A stretch of DNA of 31,268 nt from Rariglobus sp967755175 (GTDB lineage Bacteria; Verrucomicrobiota; Verrucomicrobiia; Opitutales; Opitutaceae). Below the pieces are notes generated by a model. It did no database searches. It had not been told where the DNA came from and saw only the letters and a program-made list of their open reading frames with translations. Below, in pieces: positions 21,141-29,108 of the stretch. Both the position numbers and the translations under genes were made by a program. The stretch lies in the NCBI GenBank assembly GCA_967755175.1, contig CBRAFO010000040.1:1-31268 (forward strand), given 5' to 3'. Each line of letters opens with the position of its first letter. Position 1 is the stretch's first letter.

Positions 21141-22628
21141 ATGAGCTTTCCATTTCCCACCCTCTCGGCCGACGAAGCGGCCTCCTTGATCCAAAATGGC
21201 CAGACCCTCGGGGTCAGTGGCTTCACGCCCGCCGGCGCCGCCAAGGTCGTGCCGCGCGCGCTCGCAGCCCGCGCTCGTGCCGAGCATGCCGCCGGACGTC
21301 CCTTCAAGGTTGCGGTGGTCTCGGGCGCTTCCACGGGCGACTCGCTCGATGGTGAACTGGCCCGCGCCGAGGCGATCTCCTGGCGCACTCCTTACCAAAG
21401 CAACAAGTCGCTGCGCGAAAGCATTAATGGCGGACGTATTCGCTTCTTCGATATGCACCTCTCGCACCTTCCTCAACAGGTGCGCAGCGGGTTCCTAGGT
21501 GAATTCGACTGGGCCATTGTCGAAGCCTGCGATGTCACCGCCGACGGCCAGATCGTGTTGAGCACCTCGGTCGGCGCGTCGCCGACGTTTCTGCATTCCG
21601 CCAAGAAGGTCATCATCGAGCTAAACCGCTTCCATTCGCCGAAGCTGCGCGGGTTCCATGACATTTATGAGCCGCTCGATCCTCCGCACCGTCTGCCGAT
21701 TCCGATTCTGCGTCCGTCTGACCGCATCGGCACGGAGACGGTCAAAGTCGATCCGCGCAAAATAGTGGGCATCGTCGAGAGCAACATGCCCGATGAAACC
21801 GGTGGCTTCGATCCGGCCGATCCGACCACCGAGCGCATCGGTCGCAACGTCGCCGAGTTCATCGCTGGCGAACTGCGCGCCGGTCGCATCCCCAAGGAGT
21901 TTCTCCCCATCCAGTCCGGCGTGGGCAACATCGCCAACGCCGTTCTCGGTGGCCTCGGTGCACACCCGGACATCCCGGCCTTCGAGATGTATTCCGAGGT
22001 TATTCAAGACTCCGTCATCGACCTAGTCCGCTCCGGCAAAATCAAGTTCGCCACGGGCACCTCGCTGACGATCGCCCAAGACGTGTTGCGCAAATTCTAC
22101 GACGACCTGGAGTTCTTCCGCTCGCGCATCCTACTCCGTCCGCAAGAGATCACCAACAACCCCGAAATCGTCCGCCGTCTCGGTATCATTACTGTTAATA
22201 CGGCCATCGAGGTGGATATCTTCGGTAACATCAACTCGACGCACATCATGGGTTCCAACCTCATGAACGGCATCGGTGGCTCGGGTGACTTCACGCGCAA
22301 CGCCCACATTTCCATCTTTACCTGTCCGTCCTCCGCCAAGGGCGCCAAGATCAGCACCATCGTGCCGCTGGTGTCGCACATGGATCACAGCGAACACTCG
22401 GTTCAGGTGGTCGTCACCGAAAATGGCATCGCGGATCTGCGCGGGAAAACGCCCAATGAGCGCGCCCGCCTGATCATCGAGAAGTGTGCGCACCCCAAGT
22501 TCCACGATGCGTTGCTCCGCTACGCCGACATGGCCAAGCAGGGCCAGACGCCGCAGACGCTGGCCAAAGCCTTTGCCTTCCATGAGCAGTTCCTGCGCAC
22601 GGGAGACATGAGCGGCGCAGGGCTTTAA
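21141..22628 (+). CDS. Acetyl-CoA hydrolase/succinate CoA-transferase family
   Basis: A 495-residue family I CoA-transferase of the Ach1/ScpC/AarC group. These enzymes move CoA between acetyl- or propionyl-CoA and succinate or acetate through a glutamyl-CoA thioester. The motifs seen are GVSGFTPAGAAKVVPRAL (N-terminus), RFFDMHLSHLPQQVRSGF, VGIVESNMPDE, QSGVGNIANAVLGGL, FEMYSEVIQDS with the probable catalytic Glu (E286), and GIGGSGDFTRNAHISIF. The frame is open upstream to 21045, but MSFPFPTLSADEAASLI matches the family N-terminus. A hairpin with a T-tract 28 nt after the stop terminates it. It probably serves acetate, propionate or succinate metabolism. Confidence 0.92.
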   Translation: MSFPFPTLSADEAASLIQNGQTLGVSGFTPAGAAKVVPRALAARARAEHAAGRPFKVAVVSGASTGDSLDGELARAEAISWRTPYQSNKSLRESINGGRIRFFDMHLSHLPQQVRSGFLGEFDWAIVEACDVTADGQIVLSTSVGASPTFLHSAKKVIIELNRFHSPKLRGFHDIYEPLDPPHRLPIPILRPSDRIGTETVKVDPRKIVGIVESNMPDETGGFDPADPTTERIGRNVAEFIAGELRAGRIPKEFLPIQSGVGNIANAVLGGLGAHPDIPAFEMYSEVIQDSVIDLVRSGKIKFATGTSLTIAQDVLRKFYDDLEFFRSRILLRPQEITNNPEIVRRLGIITVNTAIEVDIFGNINSTHIMGSNLMNGIGGSGDFTRNAHISIFTCPSSAKGAKISTIVPLVSHMDHSEHSVQVVVTENGIADLRGKTPNERARLIIEKCAHPKFHDALLRYADMAKQGQTPQTLAKAFAFHEQFLRTGDMSGAGL

Positions 22629-22656
22629 CCCACCGTCGCGCTTTAAGCAGGTGATG

Positions 22657-22690
22657 AGGCACAGGCATTCCTGCCTGTGCCTTTTTCTTT
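22657..22690 (+). terminator. Rho-independent terminator of the CoA-transferase gene, within a repeat
   Basis: The stem AGGCACAGGCA / TGCCTGTGCCT (22657-22667 with 22672-22682) with loop TTCC is followed by TTTTTCTTTTT-like sequence. It is also the left half of the paired-hairpin repeat at 22657-22746, so a mobile-looking repeat seems to serve as the terminator. Confidence 0.85.
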
Positions 22691-22746
22691 TTATGATCCG
22701 GCGGTGGTGCGGCACAGACAGGGATGTCTGTGCCGTGTCTGTGCCG
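22657..22746. repeat. Paired-hairpin intergenic repeat, family B
   Basis: Two hairpins lie in inverted orientation: 22657-22682 (AGGCACAGGCA, loop TTCC) and 22710-22735 (CGGCACAGACA, loop GGGA). The reverse complement of the first differs from the second only by base pairs changed on both sides of the stem and by one loop base. The arm TGTCTGTGCCG is then repeated directly at 22736-22746. This is a REP/BIME-like arrangement. Confidence 0.75.
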
Positions 22747-22832
22747 CCGTCCATGCCCCCGGAAGTTTTACCTTGTCAGGCGGCGGGGGCGCGCCTGCCT
22801 TGGCGCAAACGTCAACCCTCCCGCGCGCACCC

Positions 22833-24674
22833 ATGGCCAACGCCTACACAGAAGACTCAATCAAGACCCTCTCTCCGCTCGAACACATCCGCCTGCGTCC
22901 CGGCATGTATATCGGGCGCCTCGGTAGCGGTTCGAACGCGGAAGACGGCATCTACGTGCTGCTCAAGGAGACCATCGATAACTCCATCGACGAGTTCACG
23001 ATGGGTTACGGCAAAAAGATCGAGATCGAACTCACCGACAGCACCATCCGCGTGCGCGACTACGGACGCGGCATCCCGCTCGGCAAGCTCGTCGATTGCG
23101 TTTCGATCATCAACACGGGCGCGAAATACGACAGCGAGACGTTCCAAAAATCCGTCGGCTTGAACGGCGTCGGTCAGAAAGCCGTCAACGCGCTCTCCAT
23201 TTATTTTTCCGCCCAGGCGGTTCGTGAAGGCGAGACCCGCATCGTGGAGTTCGAGCAGGGCAAGCTTCGCAAAGACCACAAGACCCACAAAACCACCGAG
23301 CGGAACGGCACGATCATCGCCTTCACGCCTGACGAGGCTCTCTTCGGCAAAGACTTCAAGTTCCGCAACGAGTTCATCGAGGAGATGCTCTGGAACTACG
23401 CGTATCTCAATCGTGGTCTCACGCTCACCTTCAACGGCAAGGCCTACCGATCCGAGAACGGGTTGAAGGACCTGCTCGTTAAGAAACTCACCGGCGACAC
23501 GCTTTACCCGATCATCCACATCGAGGCGGAGGACATCGAAGTCGCGCTGACCCACGGTGCCCACTACGGCGAGGAATATTACTCCTTCGTTAACGGCCAG
23601 CACACCACCATGGGCGGCACCCACCTCGCCGCCTTCCGCGAAGGTCTCGTCGCCACGCTGCGCAACTTCTTCAAGAAAGACTACGACGCCGCCGACATCC
23701 GCCAGTCCGTCATCGCCGCCGTCTCGGTGCGCGTGCAGGAACCGGTTTTTGAATCACAGACCAAGACCAAGCTCGGCTCCAACGACCTCGGCCCTAAGGG
23801 CCCGACCATCCGCCAGTTCATCGGCGGTTTCCTCCAGCAGCACCTCGACAACTGGCTCCACCGCAACCCCGAGGCCGCCGATGCGTTGAAGCGCAAAATC
23901 GAGGAAAGCGAACGCGAGCGCAAAGAGCTCTCCGGCATTCGCAATCTCGCCCGCGAACGCGCCAAAAAAGCCTCGCTCCACAACCGCAAGCTCCGCGACT
24001 GCCGCGTCCACCTCGATTCCAAGGACAAACGCGCCGAAGACAGCTCCCTATTCATCGTCGAGGGCGACTCCGCCGCCGGCTCGCTCACGTCCTGCCGCGA
24101 TGTGCAGACCCAGGCCGTCTTCGCGTTGAAGGGCAAACCGCTTAACACCTTCGGCCTCACTAAGAAGGTCATCTACGAAAACGAGGAATTTCACCTCCTC
24201 CAAAGCGCCCTCAATATCGAGGAAGGCATGGATGGCCTGCGCTACAACAAGGTCATCATCGCGACCGACGCCGACGTGGACGGCATGCACATCCGCCTAC
24301 TGTTGCTCTCGTTCATCCTCCAGTTTTTCCCGGAGCTGATCACGCAAGGGCACCTCTTCATTCTGGAGACGCCGCTCTTCCGCGTGCGCAATAAGAAGGA
24401 GACGCGTTACTGCTACAGCGAAGCGGAGAAACAATCCGCGCTCCACAAGCTGGGTCAAAGCGCCGAGATCACGCGCTTCAAAGGCTTGGGCGAAGTGAGT
24501 CCGGCCGAGTTCAAGGATTTCATCGGTGAAAACATGCGCGCCGAAAAAGTCACCCTCGACCGCCTGCACGACGTCGGCGGCCTGCTCACGTTCTACATGG
24601 GCAAGAACACCCCCGACCGCCAGGACTTCATCATCGGCAATCTCAAGGTGGAGAAGGATCTGGTCGAGGTTTGA
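22833..24674 (+). CDS. parE: DNA topoisomerase IV subunit B (ParE-like)
   Basis: ATPase subunit of a type IIA topoisomerase, 613 residues from the ATG at 22833. The GHKL ATPase part has HIRLRPGMYIGR, LLKETIDNSIDE (catalytic Glu E46, Mg-binding Asn N50), RDYGRGIPLGKL and VGLNGVGQKAVNAL. The transducer region has QTKTKLGSNDLGP. The TOPRIM domain has EGDSAAGS (about 410-417) and TDADVDGMHIRLLLL (about 478-492). The short length and the tail MGKNTPDRQDFIIGNL favour the ParE type, as in Bacteroidetes, over GyrB. With parC downstream it should form the heterotetramer that decatenates chromosomes. The longer frame from 22677 begins in repeat sequence and was rejected. Confidence 0.93.
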   Translation: MANAYTEDSIKTLSPLEHIRLRPGMYIGRLGSGSNAEDGIYVLLKETIDNSIDEFTMGYGKKIEIELTDSTIRVRDYGRGIPLGKLVDCVSIINTGAKYDSETFQKSVGLNGVGQKAVNALSIYFSAQAVREGETRIVEFEQGKLRKDHKTHKTTERNGTIIAFTPDEALFGKDFKFRNEFIEEMLWNYAYLNRGLTLTFNGKAYRSENGLKDLLVKKLTGDTLYPIIHIEAEDIEVALTHGAHYGEEYYSFVNGQHTTMGGTHLAAFREGLVATLRNFFKKDYDAADIRQSVIAAVSVRVQEPVFESQTKTKLGSNDLGPKGPTIRQFIGGFLQQHLDNWLHRNPEAADALKRKIEESERERKELSGIRNLARERAKKASLHNRKLRDCRVHLDSKDKRAEDSSLFIVEGDSAAGSLTSCRDVQTQAVFALKGKPLNTFGLTKKVIYENEEFHLLQSALNIEEGMDGLRYNKVIIATDADVDGMHIRLLLLSFILQFFPELITQGHLFILETPLFRVRNKKETRYCYSEAEKQSALHKLGQSAEITRFKGLGEVSPAEFKDFIGENMRAEKVTLDRLHDVGGLLTFYMGKNTPDRQDFIIGNLKVEKDLVEV

Positions 24675-24780
24675 TTAACTGTGCGAAATGGCGTGTGTAA
24701 TTAGTGTGGTTAAGTGTGGCTTTACCCAGGTGGAGGCTAGGGTTTACATCTCGAAGTAACTGTGCGTAATTACGGGCGTA
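24675..24780 (+). promoter_or_regulatory. AT-richer leader with repeats upstream of the HipA-like gene
   Basis: The decamer TAACTGTGCG occurs at 24676-24685 and 24757-24766. GTAATTA occurs at 24697-24703 and 24766-24772, the second copy lying inside the palindrome CGTAATTACG (24765-24774), just before the ATG. TTAGTGTGG and TTAAGTGTGG stand in tandem at 24701-24719. This is a plausible operator/promoter region for the kinase gene, perhaps bound by its own N-terminal HTH. No promoter boxes can be placed with confidence. Confidence 0.45.
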
Positions 24781-26202
24781 ATGGCCCGTCCTCGCCAAGT
24801 TGAACCCTCTGCTATCGCGCTGCGCCTGCAAGCCGGCGGGCCTCAGTCTGCGCAGGTGTTGGCGGCGGCGTTTCGCGTGGATCGCTCGAATATCAGTCGA
24901 GCCTTGGTGCGACCCGAACTCGCCCCGTGTCTTGTTCGCCTAGGCACCACGCGGGGCACGAACTACGCGCTGCGCCGCTCCGTTCGCGGTCTCGGCGATA
25001 CGTTTTCGGTGCGGCGTATCGACGCCGCCGGACGGGCGCAGGAGTGGGCGCAACTCATCGCGCTCCACGGCGGCTGGCAACTGCGTTGGGCCAACCCCGA
25101 GCACGCTCCAGAATGGTCCGGCGCGCTGCTTGGCCTCGGCGGTTACTCGGAAGGTTTTCCGTTTTTCCTCGGTGAAGTGCGTCCGCAAGGCTACCTCGGT
25201 CGGGCGATTGGTCGGGGTCTGAGTCTCTCGCTCAACCTGCCGCCTGATCCGCGCGGTTGGAGCGACGACGACACGCTGGTTTATCTCCAAGGCATGGGCG
25301 ACGACCTGCCGGGCGATCTCGTGGTCGGCGACGTTCCCTTGCGTCGCGTGCAAGACCGCGTCCTGCATCCGCTGGCGGCGTTGCCCGCCGGTGAACGCTC
25401 CGCCCGTTATCGCGAATTGGCGAACACGGGATCCTCCGCAGTTGAGGCGCCCGGCTCCTCGGTCGAGGGCGAGCAACCGAAGTTCCTCGTCACGTTGGCC
25501 GACGAAGTCGAAGGCGACGGCAACCGCGCGGTCACGCCGGTTTTGGTCAAGTTCACTGATGTGCTCGCCACGCCCACCGGACGCCGTTGGGCCGATCTCC
25601 TCGTCGCCGAGTCGCACGCGCTCGCGTTGCTTCACGCCCACGGCGAAGCGCATGCCGCGCCGCGTTTGCTGGAGGCGGGCGACCGCTTTTTCCTGGAGAC
25701 GCCGCGCTACGACCGCGTCGGCTTGCACGGGCGCTGTGGCGTCGTCTCGCTACGCGCGTTGCACGACGCGTTTGATGGTCCCGACGGTAGCCAATGGACC
25801 TCGGTCGCCGCCCACCTGCGCGCCCGCGGGTTGATCGACGAAGCGGCGTTGCGGTCGATTTGGCTGCGCCACGCCTTCGGACAGCTGATCGGCAACACCG
25901 ACATGCACTTCGGCAACCTCGCGTTCTGGCTCGACGATGCGCTGCCCTTCCGGCTCGCGCCCGCCTACGACATGTTGCCGATGCTCTGGGCGCCGACGCC
26001 GGGCAACGCCACGCCCGCGCCCGAGTTTGCGCCCGTGCCGCCGTTGCCTGCCGACCGCGAACTCTGGCTGGAAGCGGCCGGCTGGGCGGAGGAGTTCTGG
26101 CAACGCGTCGCCGCCGACGCCCGTCTCTCGCCCGGATTCGCCGCGCATGCCCGCGCCGCCGGCGCAACCGTCGCCCGCCTGCGTGCGCATTTCGCCGCCT
26201 AA
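24781..26202 (+). CDS. HipA-family Ser/Thr kinase with N-terminal HTH (YjjJ-like)
   Basis: A 473-residue HipA-like kinase. Residues 1-60 look like a winged-helix/HTH (QVLAAAFRVDRSNISRALVR), as in YjjJ-type HipA proteins that carry their own DNA-binding domain instead of a separate HipB. The kinase part has the glycine/serine loop GSSVEGEQPKFL (225-236), the ATP-binding Lys in VLVKF (K257), ETPRYDR (306-312), the catalytic loop IGNTDMHFGN (D374, N379) and the metal-binding Asp in LAPAYDMLP (D397). E. coli HipA phosphorylates glutamyl-tRNA synthetase; the target here is unknown. No antitoxin gene is adjacent. The gene separates parE from parC. Confidence 0.85.
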   Translation: MARPRQVEPSAIALRLQAGGPQSAQVLAAAFRVDRSNISRALVRPELAPCLVRLGTTRGTNYALRRSVRGLGDTFSVRRIDAAGRAQEWAQLIALHGGWQLRWANPEHAPEWSGALLGLGGYSEGFPFFLGEVRPQGYLGRAIGRGLSLSLNLPPDPRGWSDDDTLVYLQGMGDDLPGDLVVGDVPLRRVQDRVLHPLAALPAGERSARYRELANTGSSAVEAPGSSVEGEQPKFLVTLADEVEGDGNRAVTPVLVKFTDVLATPTGRRWADLLVAESHALALLHAHGEAHAAPRLLEAGDRFFLETPRYDRVGLHGRCGVVSLRALHDAFDGPDGSQWTSVAAHLRARGLIDEAALRSIWLRHAFGQLIGNTDMHFGNLAFWLDDALPFRLAPAYDMLPMLWAPTPGNATPAPEFAPVPPLPADRELWLEAAGWAEEFWQRVAADARLSPGFAAHARAAGATVARLRAHFAA

Positions 26203-26242
26203 CCCTTCGGGGTCGCGCCGCATTCCCCGCCCTCGGACCAAG

Positions 26243-26273
26243 CCAGTTTGTCACTTAATAAGTGACAAACTGG
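26243..26273. repeat. 31-bp perfect palindrome between the HipA-like gene and parC
   Basis: Arms CCAGTTTGTCACTTA and TAAGTGACAAACTGG are perfectly inverted around a single central A (26258). No T-tract follows, so it is not a standard terminator. It could be an operator for a dimeric regulator, a transcript-stabilising hairpin, or the scar or target of an insertion. It lies 40 nt after the kinase stop and about 110 nt before parC. Confidence 0.8.
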
Positions 26274-26381
26274 TTCGGCGGGGTGAAGTCAGCTGATTTT
26301 CCCGCTTTCCATCGGGGCAATCCGTGCCTCTTTTGGCCCTTTCAAAGACAAGAGACCCGACCCACGCAGCCTTTTCCGTAG

Positions 26382-28490
26382 ATGCCCAATCGCAAAGATC
26401 CCAAAGACGAACAGCCCGAGCTTCCGCTTCACGGCAAAACCCCTGAGCCCAAATCCACCGAACCGGCTTCTCTGATTGTGCCTGCCGCCGGTGATGGCAC
26501 CGCTCCGGTCGAACTCGTCGCTGCCGAGCCCGAGGCACCCAAGAATAACGACCACGCGCCGCTCGCCGCGTCTTACAAGACCTGGTTCCTCGATTACGCC
26601 AGCTATGTCATTCTCGACCGCGCCGTCCCGCACATCGACGACGGCCTGAAGCCCGTTCAACGCCGCATCCTCCACACGTTCTGGGAACAGGACGACGGTC
26701 GCTTCCACAAGGTCGCCAACATCGTCGGCGCGTGCATGCGCTTCCATCCGCACGGTGATGCCTCCATCGGCGCCGCCCTCGTCGGCATGGGCCAACGCGG
26801 CTACTTGGTCGAGCCGCAGGGCAACTTCGGCAACCTTCTCACTGGCGATGACGCGGCCGCGCCTCGTTACATCGAGGCCCGCCTCACCCCGTTCGCCCGC
26901 GAAGTCCTCTTCAATCCGAAGACCACCGTCTGGCAGTCGAGCTACGACGGCCGCGCCAAGGAGCCAGTCACGCTCCCCGCCAAATTCCCTATCGTCCTCC
27001 TCGACGGTGCCGAGGGCATCGCGGTTGGCCTTTCGACCAAAATCCTCCCGCACAACTTTAACGACATTTGCCGCTGCGCGATCAACCACCTCCAAGGTAA
27101 ACGCTTCAAGCTGGTCCCCGATTTCCCCTCGGGCGGCATCGCCGACTTCGCCGACTACAACGACGGCGAGCGTGGCGCCAAGGTGAAGGTCCGCGCCAAG
27201 ATGGAGACGCGTGGCAAATACCAGATCGCCATCACCGAGCTGCCCTACGGCACCACCACCACCTCGCTCATTGAGTCGATCCTCGCCGCCAACGCGAAGG
27301 GCAAGATCAAGATCAAGCACGTGGACGACAACACGTCCGAGTCCGTCGAAATTCTCGTCCACCTGCCGCAAGGCGCGGAAGCCGACAAGCTGATCAACCA
27401 GCTCTACGTGTTCACCGACTGCCAGGTGTCCATCTCGCCCGCCGCCTGCGTCATCGACACGATCAACGGTCAGGACAAGCCCGTGTTCCTCGGCGTCTCG
27501 GAAATCCTCCGCCGCTCCGTGGACAAGACCGTCCAGCTCCTCAAGCAGGAGCTCGAAATCAAGCTCGGCGAACTCGAACAGCAGTGGCACTGGGACAACT
27601 TGGAACGCATCTTCATCGAGGAGCGCATCTACCGCCGTATCGAAACGTCGAAGACGTGGGAAAGCGTGCTCGCCGAGATCCACGAGGGCTTAAAACCCTT
27701 CGTCAAAAAGCTCCGCCGCGAGGTCACCGATGAGGACGTTACCCGCCTCACGGAAATCCGCATCAAGCGCATCTCCGCCTACAACCGTTTCAAGGCCGAC
27801 GAAGCCATCAAAGCCATCGAGGTGGACATCAAGCAGACGAAGCACGACCTCGCGCACCTCACCGAGTTTGCGATCAAGTGGTTCGAGACCTTGCAGGAAA
27901 AATACGGCAAGGGCCGCAAGCGCCGCACCACCTACGACGAGATCGAGCAGATCAGCGCCGCGCAGGTCGTGGTCGCCAACCAGAAACTCTACGTCAACCG
28001 CGAGGAAGGCTTCATCGGCCTCAACTGGCGCCAGCACGAGTTCATCACCGAATGCACCATCCTCGACGACGTCGTCTGCTTCATGGGCGACGCGACGTGC
28101 AAAGTGGTGAAGGTGGCCGACAAGGTGTTTGTCGGAAAAGACATTCGCTCCCTGCACGTCATTCCCAAGGGCGGCGACGACCGTTTCTACACGGTGGTTT
28201 ACCAGGACAAGGAAACCGGGAAGGCCTTCGCCAAGCGCTTCCAACTCGGCGGCACCACGCGCGAAAAGGCTTACAACCTCGCGGCGAGCGATGGCTCGAA
28301 ACTGGTGTTCTTCGACGAGACGAAGAACGCCGAAAGCATGCCGGCGAAGATCCGCGTGCAGTTGAGCGGACGCTGCTCGGCCCGCGTGAAGGACTTCGAG
28401 TTCGATCTCTCTGAACTCACCGTCGGCAGCCGCAGTGCGAAGGGCGCGACTGTCACGCAGTATCCGATCAAAGAAGTGACACGGGCGTAA
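26382..28490 (+). CDS. parC: DNA topoisomerase IV subunit A (ParC-like)
   Basis: DNA breakage-reunion subunit, 702 residues. The first 60 residues are a Pro/Glu/Lys-rich extension of low complexity. The winged-helix domain follows, with VPHIDDGLKPVQRRILHTFW, FHPHGDASIGAALV (121-134) and the active-site Tyr in APRYIEARLTP (Y163), then PAKFPIVLLDGAEGIAVGLS and LPHNFNDI. A coiled-coil region and a short C-terminal beta-pinwheel (VVYQDKETGKAFAKRFQLGG) end the protein. It lacks the GyrA-box QRRGGKG, so ParC fits better than GyrA. The Ser83 and Asp87 equivalents of E. coli GyrA are Ala127 and Ala131. It pairs with parE upstream. Confidence 0.93.
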   Translation: MPNRKDPKDEQPELPLHGKTPEPKSTEPASLIVPAAGDGTAPVELVAAEPEAPKNNDHAPLAASYKTWFLDYASYVILDRAVPHIDDGLKPVQRRILHTFWEQDDGRFHKVANIVGACMRFHPHGDASIGAALVGMGQRGYLVEPQGNFGNLLTGDDAAAPRYIEARLTPFAREVLFNPKTTVWQSSYDGRAKEPVTLPAKFPIVLLDGAEGIAVGLSTKILPHNFNDICRCAINHLQGKRFKLVPDFPSGGIADFADYNDGERGAKVKVRAKMETRGKYQIAITELPYGTTTTSLIESILAANAKGKIKIKHVDDNTSESVEILVHLPQGAEADKLINQLYVFTDCQVSISPAACVIDTINGQDKPVFLGVSEILRRSVDKTVQLLKQELEIKLGELEQQWHWDNLERIFIEERIYRRIETSKTWESVLAEIHEGLKPFVKKLRREVTDEDVTRLTEIRIKRISAYNRFKADEAIKAIEVDIKQTKHDLAHLTEFAIKWFETLQEKYGKGRKRRTTYDEIEQISAAQVVVANQKLYVNREEGFIGLNWRQHEFITECTILDDVVCFMGDATCKVVKVADKVFVGKDIRSLHVIPKGGDDRFYTVVYQDKETGKAFAKRFQLGGTTREKAYNLAASDGSKLVFFDETKNAESMPAKIRVQLSGRCSARVKDFEFDLSELTVGSRSAKGATVTQYPIKEVTRA

Positions 28491-28516
28491 CGGGTTCGTT
28501 GGTCAGAGACCATTTC

Positions 28517-28614
28517 CGGAATGAAGGAGCCCGTTTACGGGCGATGAGCGGCGTGCGATGACATTGGGTCGGCGGCACCCATCTCAATCGTTCGTAAACG
28601 GGCTCCTCATTCCG
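28517..28614. repeat. REP/BIME-like inverted repeat, element A3
   Basis: The left arm (28517-28545) and right arm (28587-28614) are inverted, differing by one inserted base and two substitutions. The spacer is about 41 nt. The left arm contains the small hairpin GCCCGT-TT-ACGGGC (28529-28542) with a GGA head and GAT tail, the same plan as at 9533 and 11611. It lies between the convergent parC and the signal-peptidase-like gene and may contribute to ending both transcripts, though there is no T-tract. Confidence 0.8.
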
Positions 28615-28631
28615 TATGGGGGCATCACGTT

Positions 28632-29108
28632 TCAGCGCGCATTGGCGATCAGGCCGCTGGAGGTGGTGGTCGGATCGATGATGTAAACTCGCACCACGCG
28701 GCTGTGATAGGTTTCACGGCTCAAGCGAGGACCATCATAGCGGGGATTATGAATGCCGGAGGTGATCCAGTTGTCTCCCTGTCGGGCCGCGACTTGGTGG
28801 ATCACATACGAGTCCTTCCAATGGAACACCACGAGATCGCCTTTTTTCAGGCTTTCGTAAGGCGGTTGTTCGACGGCGGCTACAGCGACGACCGCATTAG
28901 GGTCGGAGCTCGCCGGAATATAGGGCCTCATGCTGCCAGACCCCGACACGCGGATGGCCTCTGGCCATGCCAACACTCGGGCCTCTTGTTCGGTGCTCAC
29001 ATAAAAACGCGGAGGAAGTCCGGCGTAGGGATTCTGGCATGCGGGGGTGGTGCTAACGACGAGAAGTGCGATGCCCAGGATCGCGAGTCTGACAGGATGG
29101 GTCTTCAT
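28632..29108 (-). CDS. Signal peptidase I (S26/Sec11-like) lipoprotein
   Basis: A 158-residue exported protein. The N-terminal hydrophobic stretch ends in STTPAC, a lipobox-like site (C24), so it is probably a lipoprotein. The mature part carries the order of motifs of S24/S26 peptidases: SGSGSMRPYIP with the candidate nucleophile S59, LKKGDLVVFHW, VIHQVAARQGDNWITSG with H104 and, after NPRYDG, D125. This Ser-His-Asp pattern resembles Sec11/SipW-type signal peptidases rather than the Ser-Lys LepB type. The protein is small and lacks the usual TM anchor, so it may act on an unusual substrate or be a non-catalytic relative. It has no partner gene nearby on the same strand except rsgA upstream. 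Confidence 0.7.
   Translation of the reverse strand: MKTHPVRLAILGIALLVVSTTPACQNPYAGLPPRFYVSTEQEARVLAWPEAIRVSGSGSMRPYIPASSDPNAVVAVAAVEQPPYESLKKGDLVVFHWKDSYVIHQVAARQGDNWITSGIHNPRYDGPRLSRETYHSRVVRVYIIDPTTTSSGLIANAR

Noticed and set aside
26289..27683. 464-codon minus-strand frame opposite parC
   Set aside because: Antisense shadow; the plus strand carries all ParC motifs.
9533..28614. CRISPR array or tandem repeats
   Set aside because: The repeated sequences are dispersed inverted pairs in single intergenic gaps, with no regularly spaced units or cas genes.
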